Below the pieces are notes generated by a model. That model worked only from the letters and a program-made list of their open reading frames with translations. It did not search any database and was not told the DNA's origin. Of a DNA stretch of 64,000 nucleotides, positions 8,938 through 16,890 are shown piece after piece. Numbering within the stretch: position 1 is the stretch's first letter; the number at the start of each line of letters is the position of its first letter. The stretch comes from UBA3478 sp965662045 (GTDB taxonomy: Bacteria > Bacteroidota > Bacteroidia > Flavobacteriales > Flavobacteriaceae), in NCBI GenBank assembly GCA_965662045.1, contig CBFIGE010000004.1, positions 1 to 64,000 on the forward strand. Reading direction: 5' to 3'. A program made the translations under genes and the position numbers.

Positions 8938-11790
8938 ATGAAAAAGCTAATAACTTGTATTACCATGTGCTGTATAGGTATTATGGTGGCACAACAAAAC
9001 GCTACATCAGGAGAAGATCTCCTAAGCGCAATACAAGCCAAAACCCAATACATAAGCACTTCTAAGTTTAAGACCCTATCCTTTGAAAACATTGGCCCTA
9101 GCATCATGAGTGGCCGTGTTGTAGACTTAGCTGTAAATGAAAATGACCCTACAGAATTCTACATTGCCTACGCTACCGCAGGTGTATGGCATACTACAGA
9201 TAATGGTATATCTTTTAACCCCATCTTTGATAATGCCCCTACACAAAATGTTGGGGACATTGCCGTACATTGGGAGAGCAGAACAATCTACGTGGGTACA
9301 GGAGAAAACAACTCTTCACGATCATCATATGCCGGAACAGGGCTCTATAAATCAACCGATAATGGTGAAAATTGGACTTTCTTAGGTTTAGAAGACTCCC
9401 ATCATATTGGGCGAATAGTCGTTAATCCCGAAAATGCCGAGCATATTGTTGTTGGATCTGTTGGTCATTTGTACTCTAACAATCCAAATCGAGGAGTCTT
9501 TAGTTCAAGTAATGGAGGTGTAGATTGGATGCAAACCTTATACGTCAACGACTCAACTGGAGTCATTGACCTTGCCCATGCTCCTGAAGATTTTAATGTC
9601 ATGTATGCAGCGAGTTGGCAAAAAGACCGAAAAGCTTGGAATTTTGACGGAAGTGGATTAGGATCTGGAATTTACAAGAGTACAGATGCTGGTAATACAT
9701 GGACATTAATTACCACAGAAGAAAGTGGTTTTCCTACCGGAACTGGGGTTGGTAGAATTGGTTTAGCCGTTACCGACGCCAATACCGTTTTTGCCGTTCA
9801 CGATTCTCAATATAGAAGACCAAAAGCAGAAGGACAAGAAACGAAGAGTTCTTCATTGGAAAAAGATGATTTTAAAACAATATCTAATGCTGATTTCCTG
9901 ACTCTTGACAACAAAAAACTCAATGCCTTTTTACGTCAAAATAGATTTCCTGCAACCTACAAAGCTACAAGTGTAAAGCAAATGGTCAAAGCTGGTAAGG
10001 CCAGCCCTAAGGACGTTGCTCTTTTTCTTGAAGATGCAAATTCCATGTTATTTGACACCCCTGTAGTTGGGGCAGAATTGTATAAGTCAACTGACGGCGG
10101 AACGACTTTTTCTAAAACACACGAAGATTATTTAGATGGTCTGTTTTTTAGTTATGGCTATTATTTTGCTCAAGTAACCGTTGACCATTCGAATACAGAT
10201 AAGATTTATTTGGCAGGTGTGCCGATTATAAAAAGTGATGATGGGGGTAAAACCTTCTCTGCTATTGGAAAAGAGAATGTGCATTCAGATCATCATGCTA
10301 TTTGGGTCAACCCCAATAAGTCTGGACATATCATCAATGGAAATGACGGTGGTGTCAATATTACCTATAACGATGGTGAAGATTGGATGATCGCCAATAC
10401 TCCAGCAGTTGGTCAATTCTATGCCATCAATGTTGACCATCAAAAGCCTTACCAAGTATACGGTGGTCTTCAGGATAATGGGGTGTGGAAAGCTCCGCAT
10501 AATAGTCCGTCAAATCGCAGGTGGTTGAGTGAGGGTCAAAACCCTTGGAAACGCATCATGGGAGGTGATGGAATGCAGGTTCAAATCGACAATAGAAACG
10601 CTAACATCGTTTATACTGGCCTTCAATTTGGAAACTACTATCGCCTCAATTTAGCAGATAATTCTAGAAAGTTCATCACGCCGAAACACAGTTTGGGAGA
10701 ATCTCCCTACCGCTTCAACTGGCAAACTCCTATTTTACTCTCAAGTCACAATCAAGACGTGCTCTACATGGGTAGCAATAAGCTGCATAGATCTATGGAT
10801 CAAGGAGACCGCTGGACGAATTTATCTGAAGATTTAACTGCAGGAGGAAGAAAAGGGAATGTTGCTTTTGGAACACTTACCACTATTAGCGAATCTATTT
10901 TTGATTTTGGAACAATTTATACCGGTAGTGATGACGGCCTTGTTCAGCTCACACGAGATGGTGGAAAGAATTGGACGCTGCTCTCAGAAAACCTCCCTCA
11001 AGACCTTTGGGTGAGCCGAGTGGCTGCTTCGAAACACAAACCTTCAAGGGTATATCTCACCTTAAATGGATATCGATGGGATGACTTTAGTGTTTATGCC
11101 TATGTCAGTGAAGACTATGGAAACACTTGGAAACAAATTGCGCAGGATATTCCTATGTCACCTGCCAATGTCATTTTAGAGGATCCACACAATGAATCGG
11201 TCTTATTTATTGGTACAGACAACGGTGTTTACGTGTCTGTTGATGGCGGAGCCTCATGGGAAAGTTTACAGCAGGGTATTCCTGAGGTTGCGGTTCACGA
11301 CCTGGTCATTCAGCCCGTGGCAAAAGATTTATTGGTTGGAACCCACGGAAGGAGTATCTACAGACTCAATATTGAACACATTGAAGCGCTAAGTCCAAAG
11401 GTAATGGAAAAGAATGTTCATTTCTTTAAGGTAAATCCGGTCAAATCTAATAGAAGATGGGGTATGAGTTGGTCAACCTGGTCCAAGGCCTATGTGCCAA
11501 GCATCGATATTCCTGTTTATCTGAAAAATGCATCTACCTATGTGGTTAGCCTAAAAGATAAAGACGGGGTAGAATTAATGCAAGATGCTCTTGATTTAAG
11601 TTCAGGCTTACACTATTTGAAGTACGACCTAAGTCTATCAATAAAAGGAATACAAAACTATGAAACCGCCAAGGGTAAGAAACCTGCAAAAGCCTCAAAC
11701 GGCATGGCCTTTCTATCTAAAGGAACGTACACTTACAGTGTCGTTTCGCCTAACGGAGTGACTTCATCAACTGAAATCAAGGTAGAGTAA
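8938..11790 (+). CDS. Exported BNR/VPS10-sortilin-like beta-propeller protein
   Basis: The 950-residue protein has a signal peptide (about 1-18, ending VAQ) and repeated Asp-box-like turns such as STDNGENWTF, STDAGNTWTL, STDGGTTF, SDDGGKTF, SVDGGASW and TRDGGKNW, spaced through residues about 100-800. These mark one or two large beta-propellers of the BNR/sortilin type, often annotated as glycosyl hydrolase in Bacteroidota. A helical insert lies at about 300-365, and a non-propeller tail begins near 820. I see no lipobox and no obvious type IX secretion C-terminal domain. It is divergent from the regulator, with only 56 bp between them. Enzymatic activity is unproven; a glycan- or peptide-binding or sialidase-fold hydrolase role is possible. 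Confidence 0.8.
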   Translation: MKKLITCITMCCIGIMVAQQNATSGEDLLSAIQAKTQYISTSKFKTLSFENIGPSIMSGRVVDLAVNENDPTEFYIAYATAGVWHTTDNGISFNPIFDNAPTQNVGDIAVHWESRTIYVGTGENNSSRSSYAGTGLYKSTDNGENWTFLGLEDSHHIGRIVVNPENAEHIVVGSVGHLYSNNPNRGVFSSSNGGVDWMQTLYVNDSTGVIDLAHAPEDFNVMYAASWQKDRKAWNFDGSGLGSGIYKSTDAGNTWTLITTEESGFPTGTGVGRIGLAVTDANTVFAVHDSQYRRPKAEGQETKSSSLEKDDFKTISNADFLTLDNKKLNAFLRQNRFPATYKATSVKQMVKAGKASPKDVALFLEDANSMLFDTPVVGAELYKSTDGGTTFSKTHEDYLDGLFFSYGYYFAQVTVDHSNTDKIYLAGVPIIKSDDGGKTFSAIGKENVHSDHHAIWVNPNKSGHIINGNDGGVNITYNDGEDWMIANTPAVGQFYAINVDHQKPYQVYGGLQDNGVWKAPHNSPSNRRWLSEGQNPWKRIMGGDGMQVQIDNRNANIVYTGLQFGNYYRLNLADNSRKFITPKHSLGESPYRFNWQTPILLSSHNQDVLYMGSNKLHRSMDQGDRWTNLSEDLTAGGRKGNVAFGTLTTISESIFDFGTIYTGSDDGLVQLTRDGGKNWTLLSENLPQDLWVSRVAASKHKPSRVYLTLNGYRWDDFSVYAYVSEDYGNTWKQIAQDIPMSPANVILEDPHNESVLFIGTDNGVYVSVDGGASWESLQQGIPEVAVHDLVIQPVAKDLLVGTHGRSIYRLNIEHIEALSPKVMEKNVHFFKVNPVKSNRRWGMSWSTWSKAYVPSIDIPVYLKNASTYVVSLKDKDGVELMQDALDLSSGLHYLKYDLSLSIKGIQNYETAKGKKPAKASNGMAFLSKGTYTYSVVSPNGVTSSTEIKVE

Positions 11791-11799
11791 ACGTTAAAC

Positions 11800-11833
11800 A
11801 AAATCCGCTTTTCACAAGTGGATTTTGTCTTTT
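11800..11833 (+). terminator. Rho-independent-like terminator after the BNR-repeat gene
   Basis: An 11-bp stem, AAAATCCGCTT (11800-11810) with AAGTGGATTTT (11816-11826), closes a TTCAC loop with one G-T pair. It is followed by GTCTTTT nine bases after the stop codon. It should end transcription before sdhCAB. Confidence 0.75.
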
Positions 11834-11935
11834 GCGCCTGCAATGGTTTTAAGTCTTAGCTGTGTTTTTACAACAAATACTTAGGCTTTTCTGATAAATT
11901 CTGTTTTGCCTCTTTACAGTTTTTTAGAAAATAAA

Positions 11936-11963
11936 ATTCAGTTGTTTGATATTCAGTTGTTTG
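11936..11963. repeat. 13-bp direct repeat upstream of the sdh promoter
   Basis: ATTCAGTTGTTTG occurs exactly twice, at 11936-11948 and 11951-11963 (15-bp period), about 50-75 bp upstream of the candidate sdhC promoter. It could be a tandem activator site. No regulator is identified. The rest of the 285-base gap between 11791 and 12075 holds the terminator and promoter listed separately and nothing else I recognise. Confidence 0.5.
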
Positions 11964-12012
11964 CGTGATTATTTAGAATAAAACTATACAGATTTTATTT
12001 TATGGCTCAACG

Positions 12013-12043
12013 TTGCTTAAGACCTTGTTGGGGTTTACATTTG
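12013..12043 (+). promoter_or_regulatory. Bacteroidota-type promoter of sdhCAB
   Basis: TTG at 12013-12015 (-33) and TACATTTG at 12036-12043 (-7, TAnnTTTG) are separated by 20 bp, the spacing described for Bacteroidota housekeeping promoters. Transcription would begin near 12050, about 25 bases before the sdhC ATG. Confidence 0.65.
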
Positions 12044-12075
12044 TTATGGTTTTAATCAATTAATTGACAACAATT

Positions 12076-12732
12076 ATGTTTAAGTCTTCTTTGTTAAGAA
12101 AGATTGTTATGGCTTTGTCGGGATTATTTTTAATCTCCTTTTTAAGTCTACATTTCGCGATTAATCTCGCCTCTGTTTTTTCAGAAGAAATCTATAATCA
12201 ATGGTCTCATTTTATGGGCTACAATGGTTTGGTGCAATTTGTACTTCAGCCCGTTTTAATCGCTGGTGTTATCGTTCACTTTGTGATGGGCTTTGTGCTC
12301 GAAATTCAAAACAACAAAGCGCGCGGTACAGTAAATTATAAAGTCAGTGGGAAATCTAAAAACAGCAGTTGGATTTCTAGAAATATGATTCTTTCCGGAG
12401 CAGTAATTCTCGCTTTTATCGGTCTTCACATGTACGACTTTTGGGTACACGAAATGAGCTACAAATATGTTGAGCAATTGCCTGTAGACGAGGAGCGCTA
12501 CTATGCTTATACAGTTTTAAAGTTCGCGACGATTGAACGCACCGCAATCTATGTATTTGCATTCTTTCTTTTGGCCCTTCACTTGTTACACGGATTCGCC
12601 TCTTCAATACAAACTCTTGGATTAGATAATAAACTCGGTAAGGCTGTGAAATCATTCGCAACCTTGTTTTCGATAGGTGTTCCTGCAGGTTTCGCCTTTA
12701 TCGCCTTGTTTCACCACCTTAATCAATTTTAA
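12076..12732 (+). CDS. sdhC: Succinate dehydrogenase cytochrome b subunit (b558 family)
   Basis: This 218-residue, five-helix membrane protein resembles the single-subunit cytochrome b558 anchors of menaquinone-linked succinate dehydrogenase/fumarate reductase. Histidines suited to binding two haems are in FLSLHFAINLA, IVHFVMGFVLE, FIGLHMYDFWVHE and ALHLLHGFASS. It anchors SdhAB and passes electrons to quinone. The ATG at 12076 is preferred over an upstream TTG because it gives the family-typical MFKSSLLRKIVMALSG start and sits well behind the promoter. It is followed after two bases by sdhA. There is no separate sdhD, as expected for this class. Confidence 0.94.
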   Translation: MFKSSLLRKIVMALSGLFLISFLSLHFAINLASVFSEEIYNQWSHFMGYNGLVQFVLQPVLIAGVIVHFVMGFVLEIQNNKARGTVNYKVSGKSKNSSWISRNMILSGAVILAFIGLHMYDFWVHEMSYKYVEQLPVDEERYYAYTVLKFATIERTAIYVFAFFLLALHLLHGFASSIQTLGLDNKLGKAVKSFATLFSIGVPAGFAFIALFHHLNQF

Positions 12733-12734
12733 AC

Positions 12735-14738
12735 ATGGCAACATTAGATTCAAAAATTCCAGCAGGTCCTTTGGCCGAAAAATGGAATAAGCATAAAGAT
12801 CAAATCAACTTAGTCAACCCTGCCAACAAAAGAAATATTGATATCATCGTCGTTGGAACAGGTCTTGCGGGCGCCTCTGCTTCTGCTACCTTGGCTGAAC
12901 TCGGTTACAATGTCAAGACGTTTTGCTATCAAGACTCCCCGCGAAGAGCACACTCTATTGCTGCTCAAGGGGGTGTAAATGCTGCAAAGAACTACCAGGG
13001 AGACGGAGATAGTGTTTACCGCTTGTTTTATGACACCATCAAAGGAGGTGACTATCGTTCTCGAGAGGCGAACGTTTATCGTCTTGCCCAAGTCTCAACT
13101 AATATCATTGACCAATGTGTGGCTCAAGGAGTTCCTTTTGCAAGAGAATACGGAGGTCTTCTAGACAACCGTTCTTTTGGAGGAGTACAGGTTTCAAGAA
13201 CCTTTTATGCTAAAGGTCAAACCGGTCAGCAGTTGTTATTAGGTGCTTATTCTGCCATGAATAGGCAAATTCAGAGGGGGAAAATTCAATCATTCACCCG
13301 TCATGAAATGCTTGATTTGGTGTTAGTAGATGGTAAGGCTCGAGGTATTATTGCAAGAGATTTAGTCAGTGGAAAATTAGAGCGCCATGCTGCTCATGCG
13401 GTAGTTTTAGCTACTGGCGGATATGGTAATCTTTTCTACCTCTCCACCTATTGTATGGGAGCAAATGTGACTGCGGCTTGGAGAGCCCACAAAAAAGGTG
13501 CTTATTTTGCGAATCCTTGTTATACGCAAATTCATCCTACTTGTATTCCTGTTTCTGGAGATCATCAATCTAAACTGACACTTATGTCTGAATCACTACG
13601 AAACGATGGAAGGATTTGGGTTCCGAAAAAAATAGAAGATGCCCAGGCCATTCGTGAAGGCAAACTAAAGCCTACACAAATAGCAGAAGAAGACAGGGAT
13701 TATTATTTAGAACGTCGATATCCTGCATTCGGAAATTTAGTGCCAAGAGATGTAGCTTCAAGAGCAGCCAAAGAACGTTGTGATGCCGGTTATGGTGTCA
13801 ATAAAACTGGCGAAGCGGTATACTTAGATTTTGATGCAGCCATTATGCGTTACGGACGTGAAAAAGCCAATACCTCTGGTCGAAAAGACGCAAGTGATGC
13901 GGAGGTAAGAGCCTTGGGTGAAGCCATTGTAGAGGCTAAATATGGGAACCTCTTTCAGATGTACGAAAAAATCGCAGACGAAAATCCTTATAAAACCCCA
14001 ATGAAAATTTATCCAGCAGTGCATTACGCCATGGGCGGATTGTGGGTTGATTACAACCTTATGACGAGCATTCCTGGATGCTATGCAGCAGGTGAAGCTA
14101 ACTTTAGTGATCACGGAGCAAATCGCCTAGGGGCTTCAGCATTAATGCAAGGTCTTGCAGACGGTTACTTTGTGCTGCCTTACACCATTGGAGATTACCT
14201 AAGTGATGACATTCGAACAGGCGCAATTTCTACAGAAACAGAAGATTTTGTGCAAGCAGAAAAGGCTGTAAGAGAAAAATTAGAAAAGCTAATGTCTGGT
14301 GCAGGAAAGCACTCTGTAGATTATTACCACAAGAAATTGGGTAAAATCATGTGGAACAAATGCGGTATGTCCCGCAATGAAAAGGAGCTTAGAGAGGCTA
14401 TTTCGGAAATAGCTGCGCTTCGTGCAGATTTCTGGGAAAACGTCAATGTTCCAGGAATGCTTGATTGTAAAAATCAAGAGTTGGAAAAAGCCGGAAAAGT
14501 TGCTGATTTTTTAGAATTAGGAGAGCTCTTTGCTAAAGACGCTTTAGAGCGCAATGAATCTTGTGGAGGACACTTTAGAGAGGAATATCGCACCGAAGAA
14601 GGCGAGGCTTTAAGAGACGATGAGCAATACAAATACACGGCTGCTTGGGAATATAAAGGTACACCATCAGAGGCTGTTTTACATCGAGAAGATTTAGTGT
14701 ATGAAAATATCGAATTGAAAACACGATCATACAAATAG
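12735..14738 (+). CDS. sdhA: Succinate dehydrogenase/fumarate reductase flavoprotein subunit
   Basis: The 667-residue flavoprotein has an FAD-binding Rossmann motif near the N-terminus (VVGTGLAGASASATLAELG), the FAD-attachment region (SIAAQGGVNAAKN), and active-site segments with NPCYTQIHPTCIP and HYAMGGLWVDYNLMTSIPGCYAAGE. It oxidises succinate to fumarate in the TCA cycle. The length and the C-terminal Cys-containing tail (ERNESCGGHFREEYRTEEGEA) fit the Bacillus-like SdhA class that pairs with a b558 anchor. It is the middle gene of sdhCAB, with intergenic gaps of two and eight bases. Confidence 0.97.
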   Translation: MATLDSKIPAGPLAEKWNKHKDQINLVNPANKRNIDIIVVGTGLAGASASATLAELGYNVKTFCYQDSPRRAHSIAAQGGVNAAKNYQGDGDSVYRLFYDTIKGGDYRSREANVYRLAQVSTNIIDQCVAQGVPFAREYGGLLDNRSFGGVQVSRTFYAKGQTGQQLLLGAYSAMNRQIQRGKIQSFTRHEMLDLVLVDGKARGIIARDLVSGKLERHAAHAVVLATGGYGNLFYLSTYCMGANVTAAWRAHKKGAYFANPCYTQIHPTCIPVSGDHQSKLTLMSESLRNDGRIWVPKKIEDAQAIREGKLKPTQIAEEDRDYYLERRYPAFGNLVPRDVASRAAKERCDAGYGVNKTGEAVYLDFDAAIMRYGREKANTSGRKDASDAEVRALGEAIVEAKYGNLFQMYEKIADENPYKTPMKIYPAVHYAMGGLWVDYNLMTSIPGCYAAGEANFSDHGANRLGASALMQGLADGYFVLPYTIGDYLSDDIRTGAISTETEDFVQAEKAVREKLEKLMSGAGKHSVDYYHKKLGKIMWNKCGMSRNEKELREAISEIAALRADFWENVNVPGMLDCKNQELEKAGKVADFLELGELFAKDALERNESCGGHFREEYRTEEGEALRDDEQYKYTAAWEYKGTPSEAVLHREDLVYENIELKTRSYK

Positions 14739-14746
14739 AGTTGATT

Positions 14747-15493
14747 ATGAAAATAAAATTGAACGTTTGGAGACAAAAAGACGCCACTTCTAATGGAGCA
14801 ATGGCCTCTTACGACCTAGATCATGTAGAAGCAGACATGTCTTTTCTTGAAATGATTGACGTCTTAAATGAAAAACTTATTTCAAAAGGTGAAGAGCCTG
14901 TAGAATTTGATCACGATTGTCGCGAAGGAATTTGCGGAACCTGCTCTATGACCATTAATGGGCGTCCACACGGCCCCCAGCATAGAACAACCGCCTGTCA
15001 ACTGCACATGAGGAGTTTTAGCGACGGGGACACCATTACAGTAGAGCCCTTTAGGGCGGCAGCTTTTCCGGTTATCAAAGACCTTATTGTAGATCGAAGT
15101 GCTTTTGATCGTATCCAACAAGCAGGTGGATATATTTCGGTTAACACTTCAGGAAATCCTGTTGATGCCAATGCCATTCCTATTGAAAAAGAACATGCAG
15201 ACCTTTCGTTCAACGCTGCCACTTGTATCGGATGTGGTGCCTGTGTTGCTGCCTGTAAAAACGCTTCAGCAATGCTTTTTACCTCAGCAAAGGTTTCTCA
15301 GTACGCTCTGCTTCCGCAGGGACAGGTAGAGGCTACCGCAAGAGTGCTCAATATGGTTAACCAGATGGACCTAGAAGGTTTCGGAAACTGCACCAATACA
15401 GGTGCTTGCGAGGTTGAATGTCCAAAAGGAATTTCCCTTGAAAATATAGCGCGATTAAATAGGGAGTACCTCTCTGCTTCACTTAAGAAATAA
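14747..15493 (+). CDS. sdhB: Succinate dehydrogenase/fumarate reductase iron-sulfur subunit
   Basis: The 248-residue protein has an N-terminal [2Fe-2S] domain with cysteines in CREGICGTCSM and TACQ, and a C-terminal ferredoxin domain with CIGCGACVAACKN and CTNTGACEVECPKGI for the [4Fe-4S] and [3Fe-4S] clusters. It carries electrons from the SdhA FAD to the cytochrome b anchor. The ATG at 14747 (MKIKLNVWRQKD) is chosen over a TTG six bases upstream, as it matches the usual family start. It is the last gene of the operon and is followed by a clear terminator. Confidence 0.96.
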   Translation: MKIKLNVWRQKDATSNGAMASYDLDHVEADMSFLEMIDVLNEKLISKGEEPVEFDHDCREGICGTCSMTINGRPHGPQHRTTACQLHMRSFSDGDTITVEPFRAAAFPVIKDLIVDRSAFDRIQQAGGYISVNTSGNPVDANAIPIEKEHADLSFNAATCIGCGACVAACKNASAMLFTSAKVSQYALLPQGQVEATARVLNMVNQMDLEGFGNCTNTGACEVECPKGISLENIARLNREYLSASLKK

Positions 15494-15518
15494 TACGAAC
15501 TTAAAAAGAACTATACTG

Positions 15519-15544
15519 CCTCAACATCTGTTGGGGTTTTTTTT
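15519..15544 (+). terminator. Rho-independent terminator of sdhCAB
   Basis: CCTCAAC (15519-15525) pairs with GTTGGGG (15530-15536) across an ATCT loop with one G-T pair, followed directly by eight Ts. The T-run overlaps the stop codon of convergent scoB. Confidence 0.85.
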
Positions 15545-16196
15545 AAAATTGCATTTCGGGTACCTCTGATTTGACGATTAAATCACCTTGTGTGGCCTTT
15601 CGTATTTCATCAATAGTGACTCCCGGTGCACGCTCCTTCAATACAAATTGCTCTTCTCGAATTTCGAGTACTGCCAGATTGGTCACAATCATTTTAACAC
15701 AACGCACGCCCGTCAATGGCAGGCTGCATCGTTTTAATAGTTTCGAGTTTCCTGCTTTATTGGTATGCATCATCGCAACAATAATCTGCTCAGCTGAGGC
15801 TACCAAATCCATTGCACCACCCATTCCCTTTATTAGCTTATTGGGAATCTTCCAATTGGCAATGTCTCCATTTTGAGCCACTTCCATGGCGCCTAAAACG
15901 GTGAGGTCTACGTGCTGGCCTCGTATCATTGAGAAGCTCATAGCAGAATCAAAATATGATGCGCCTTTAAGAGCTGTTATCGTTTGCTTTCCCGCATTGA
16001 TTAAATCTGGGTCAACCTGACTTTTGGTCGGGAAAGGCCCCATGCCAATAATGCCATTCTCGCTCTGAAATGCCACGTTAATATCTTGTGGAATGTAATT
16101 GGCTACAAGGGTTGGGATTCCTATTCCGAGATTGACGTAATCGCCATCTTTTAACTCTTTTGCGATGCGCTGCGCGATTTGGTCTTTGGTCAGCAT
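15543..16196 (-). CDS. scoB: 3-oxoacid CoA-transferase, subunit B
   Basis: The 217-residue protein has the CoA-transferase family I beta-subunit signature: NLGIGIPTLVANY near the N-terminus and the catalytic Glu in QSENGIIGMGP (about 49-59). With ScoA it moves CoA between succinyl-CoA and acetoacetate (SCOT), feeding ketone bodies or acetoacetate into the TCA cycle. The nearby but convergent sdh genes fit central carbon metabolism, though they are not in the same operon. It starts one base after the scoA stop. The exact acyl substrate is inferred from the family. Confidence 0.93.
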   Translation of the reverse strand: MLTKDQIAQRIAKELKDGDYVNLGIGIPTLVANYIPQDINVAFQSENGIIGMGPFPTKSQVDPDLINAGKQTITALKGASYFDSAMSFSMIRGQHVDLTVLGAMEVAQNGDIANWKIPNKLIKGMGGAMDLVASAEQIIVAMMHTNKAGNSKLLKRCSLPLTGVRCVKMIVTNLAVLEIREEQFVLKERAPGVTIDEIRKATQGDLIVKSEVPEMQF

Positions 16197-16197
16197 G

Positions 16198-16890
16198 CTA
16201 TTCTTGAACCGTTAACTTTTCAATGCGCTTTTCATAAGCGCTTCCGAGGTATAGTCTATCGACAAATATACCAGGAATATGAATTTCATTGGGATTTAAT
16301 GCTCCTTCGGGATACAACTCCTCTGTTTCCACTACAGTAATTTTAGCTGCTCCACACATGAGTGGATTGAAATTACGCGCTGTGGCTTTAAAAATCAAAT
16401 TTCCCGCAGTATCTGCTTTCCACGCTTTTACAAAGGCAAAATCAGCGACAAAGGCCTTCTCTAAAATATAGTCCTTTCCGTCAAAGTTTCGACTTTCTTT
16501 TCCTTCGGCCACTTCAGTTCCATATCCTGCAGGAGTATAAAAAGCAGGTATTCCAGCTTGAGCTGCTCGACACCTCTCTGCAAGAGTTCCCTGCGGAATT
16601 AAATCTACCTCGAGTTCACCTGCGATGAGTTGTCTTTCGAACTCGGCATTTTCTCCAACATAAGAAGCTGTCATTTTATTGACCTGTCTTTTGTTGAGTA
16701 ATATGCCCAATCCAAAGTCATCCACTCCAGCATTATTTGAGATACAGTGAAAGCCTCCTAAGTTTGTTTCTGATATAAAACCAATACTCTTTTCTGGAAT
16801 CCCACATAGACCAAAACCTCCGAACAAAATAGTCATTCCGTGTTCTAGACCGGCTAATACCTCTTCTTTAGTGTGTACTTGTTTATTCAA
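16198..16890 (-). CDS. scoA: 3-oxoacid CoA-transferase, subunit A
   Basis: The 230-residue alpha subunit has the glycine-rich CoA-transferase motif (MTILFGGFGLCGIPEKSI) near the N-terminus, ISNNAGVDDFGLGILL, and the family-typical GYGTEVAEGKESRNFDGKDY segment. It forms the heteromeric enzyme with ScoB. Its start overlaps the end of the PBP1A gene by eight bases, so it is translated from the same mRNA as ricT-gldH-PBP1A-scoAB even though its role is metabolic. Confidence 0.93.
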   Translation of the reverse strand: MNKQVHTKEEVLAGLEHGMTILFGGFGLCGIPEKSIGFISETNLGGFHCISNNAGVDDFGLGILLNKRQVNKMTASYVGENAEFERQLIAGELEVDLIPQGTLAERCRAAQAGIPAFYTPAGYGTEVAEGKESRNFDGKDYILEKAFVADFAFVKAWKADTAGNLIFKATARNFNPLMCGAAKITVVETEELYPEGALNPNEIHIPGIFVDRLYLGSAYEKRIEKLTVQE

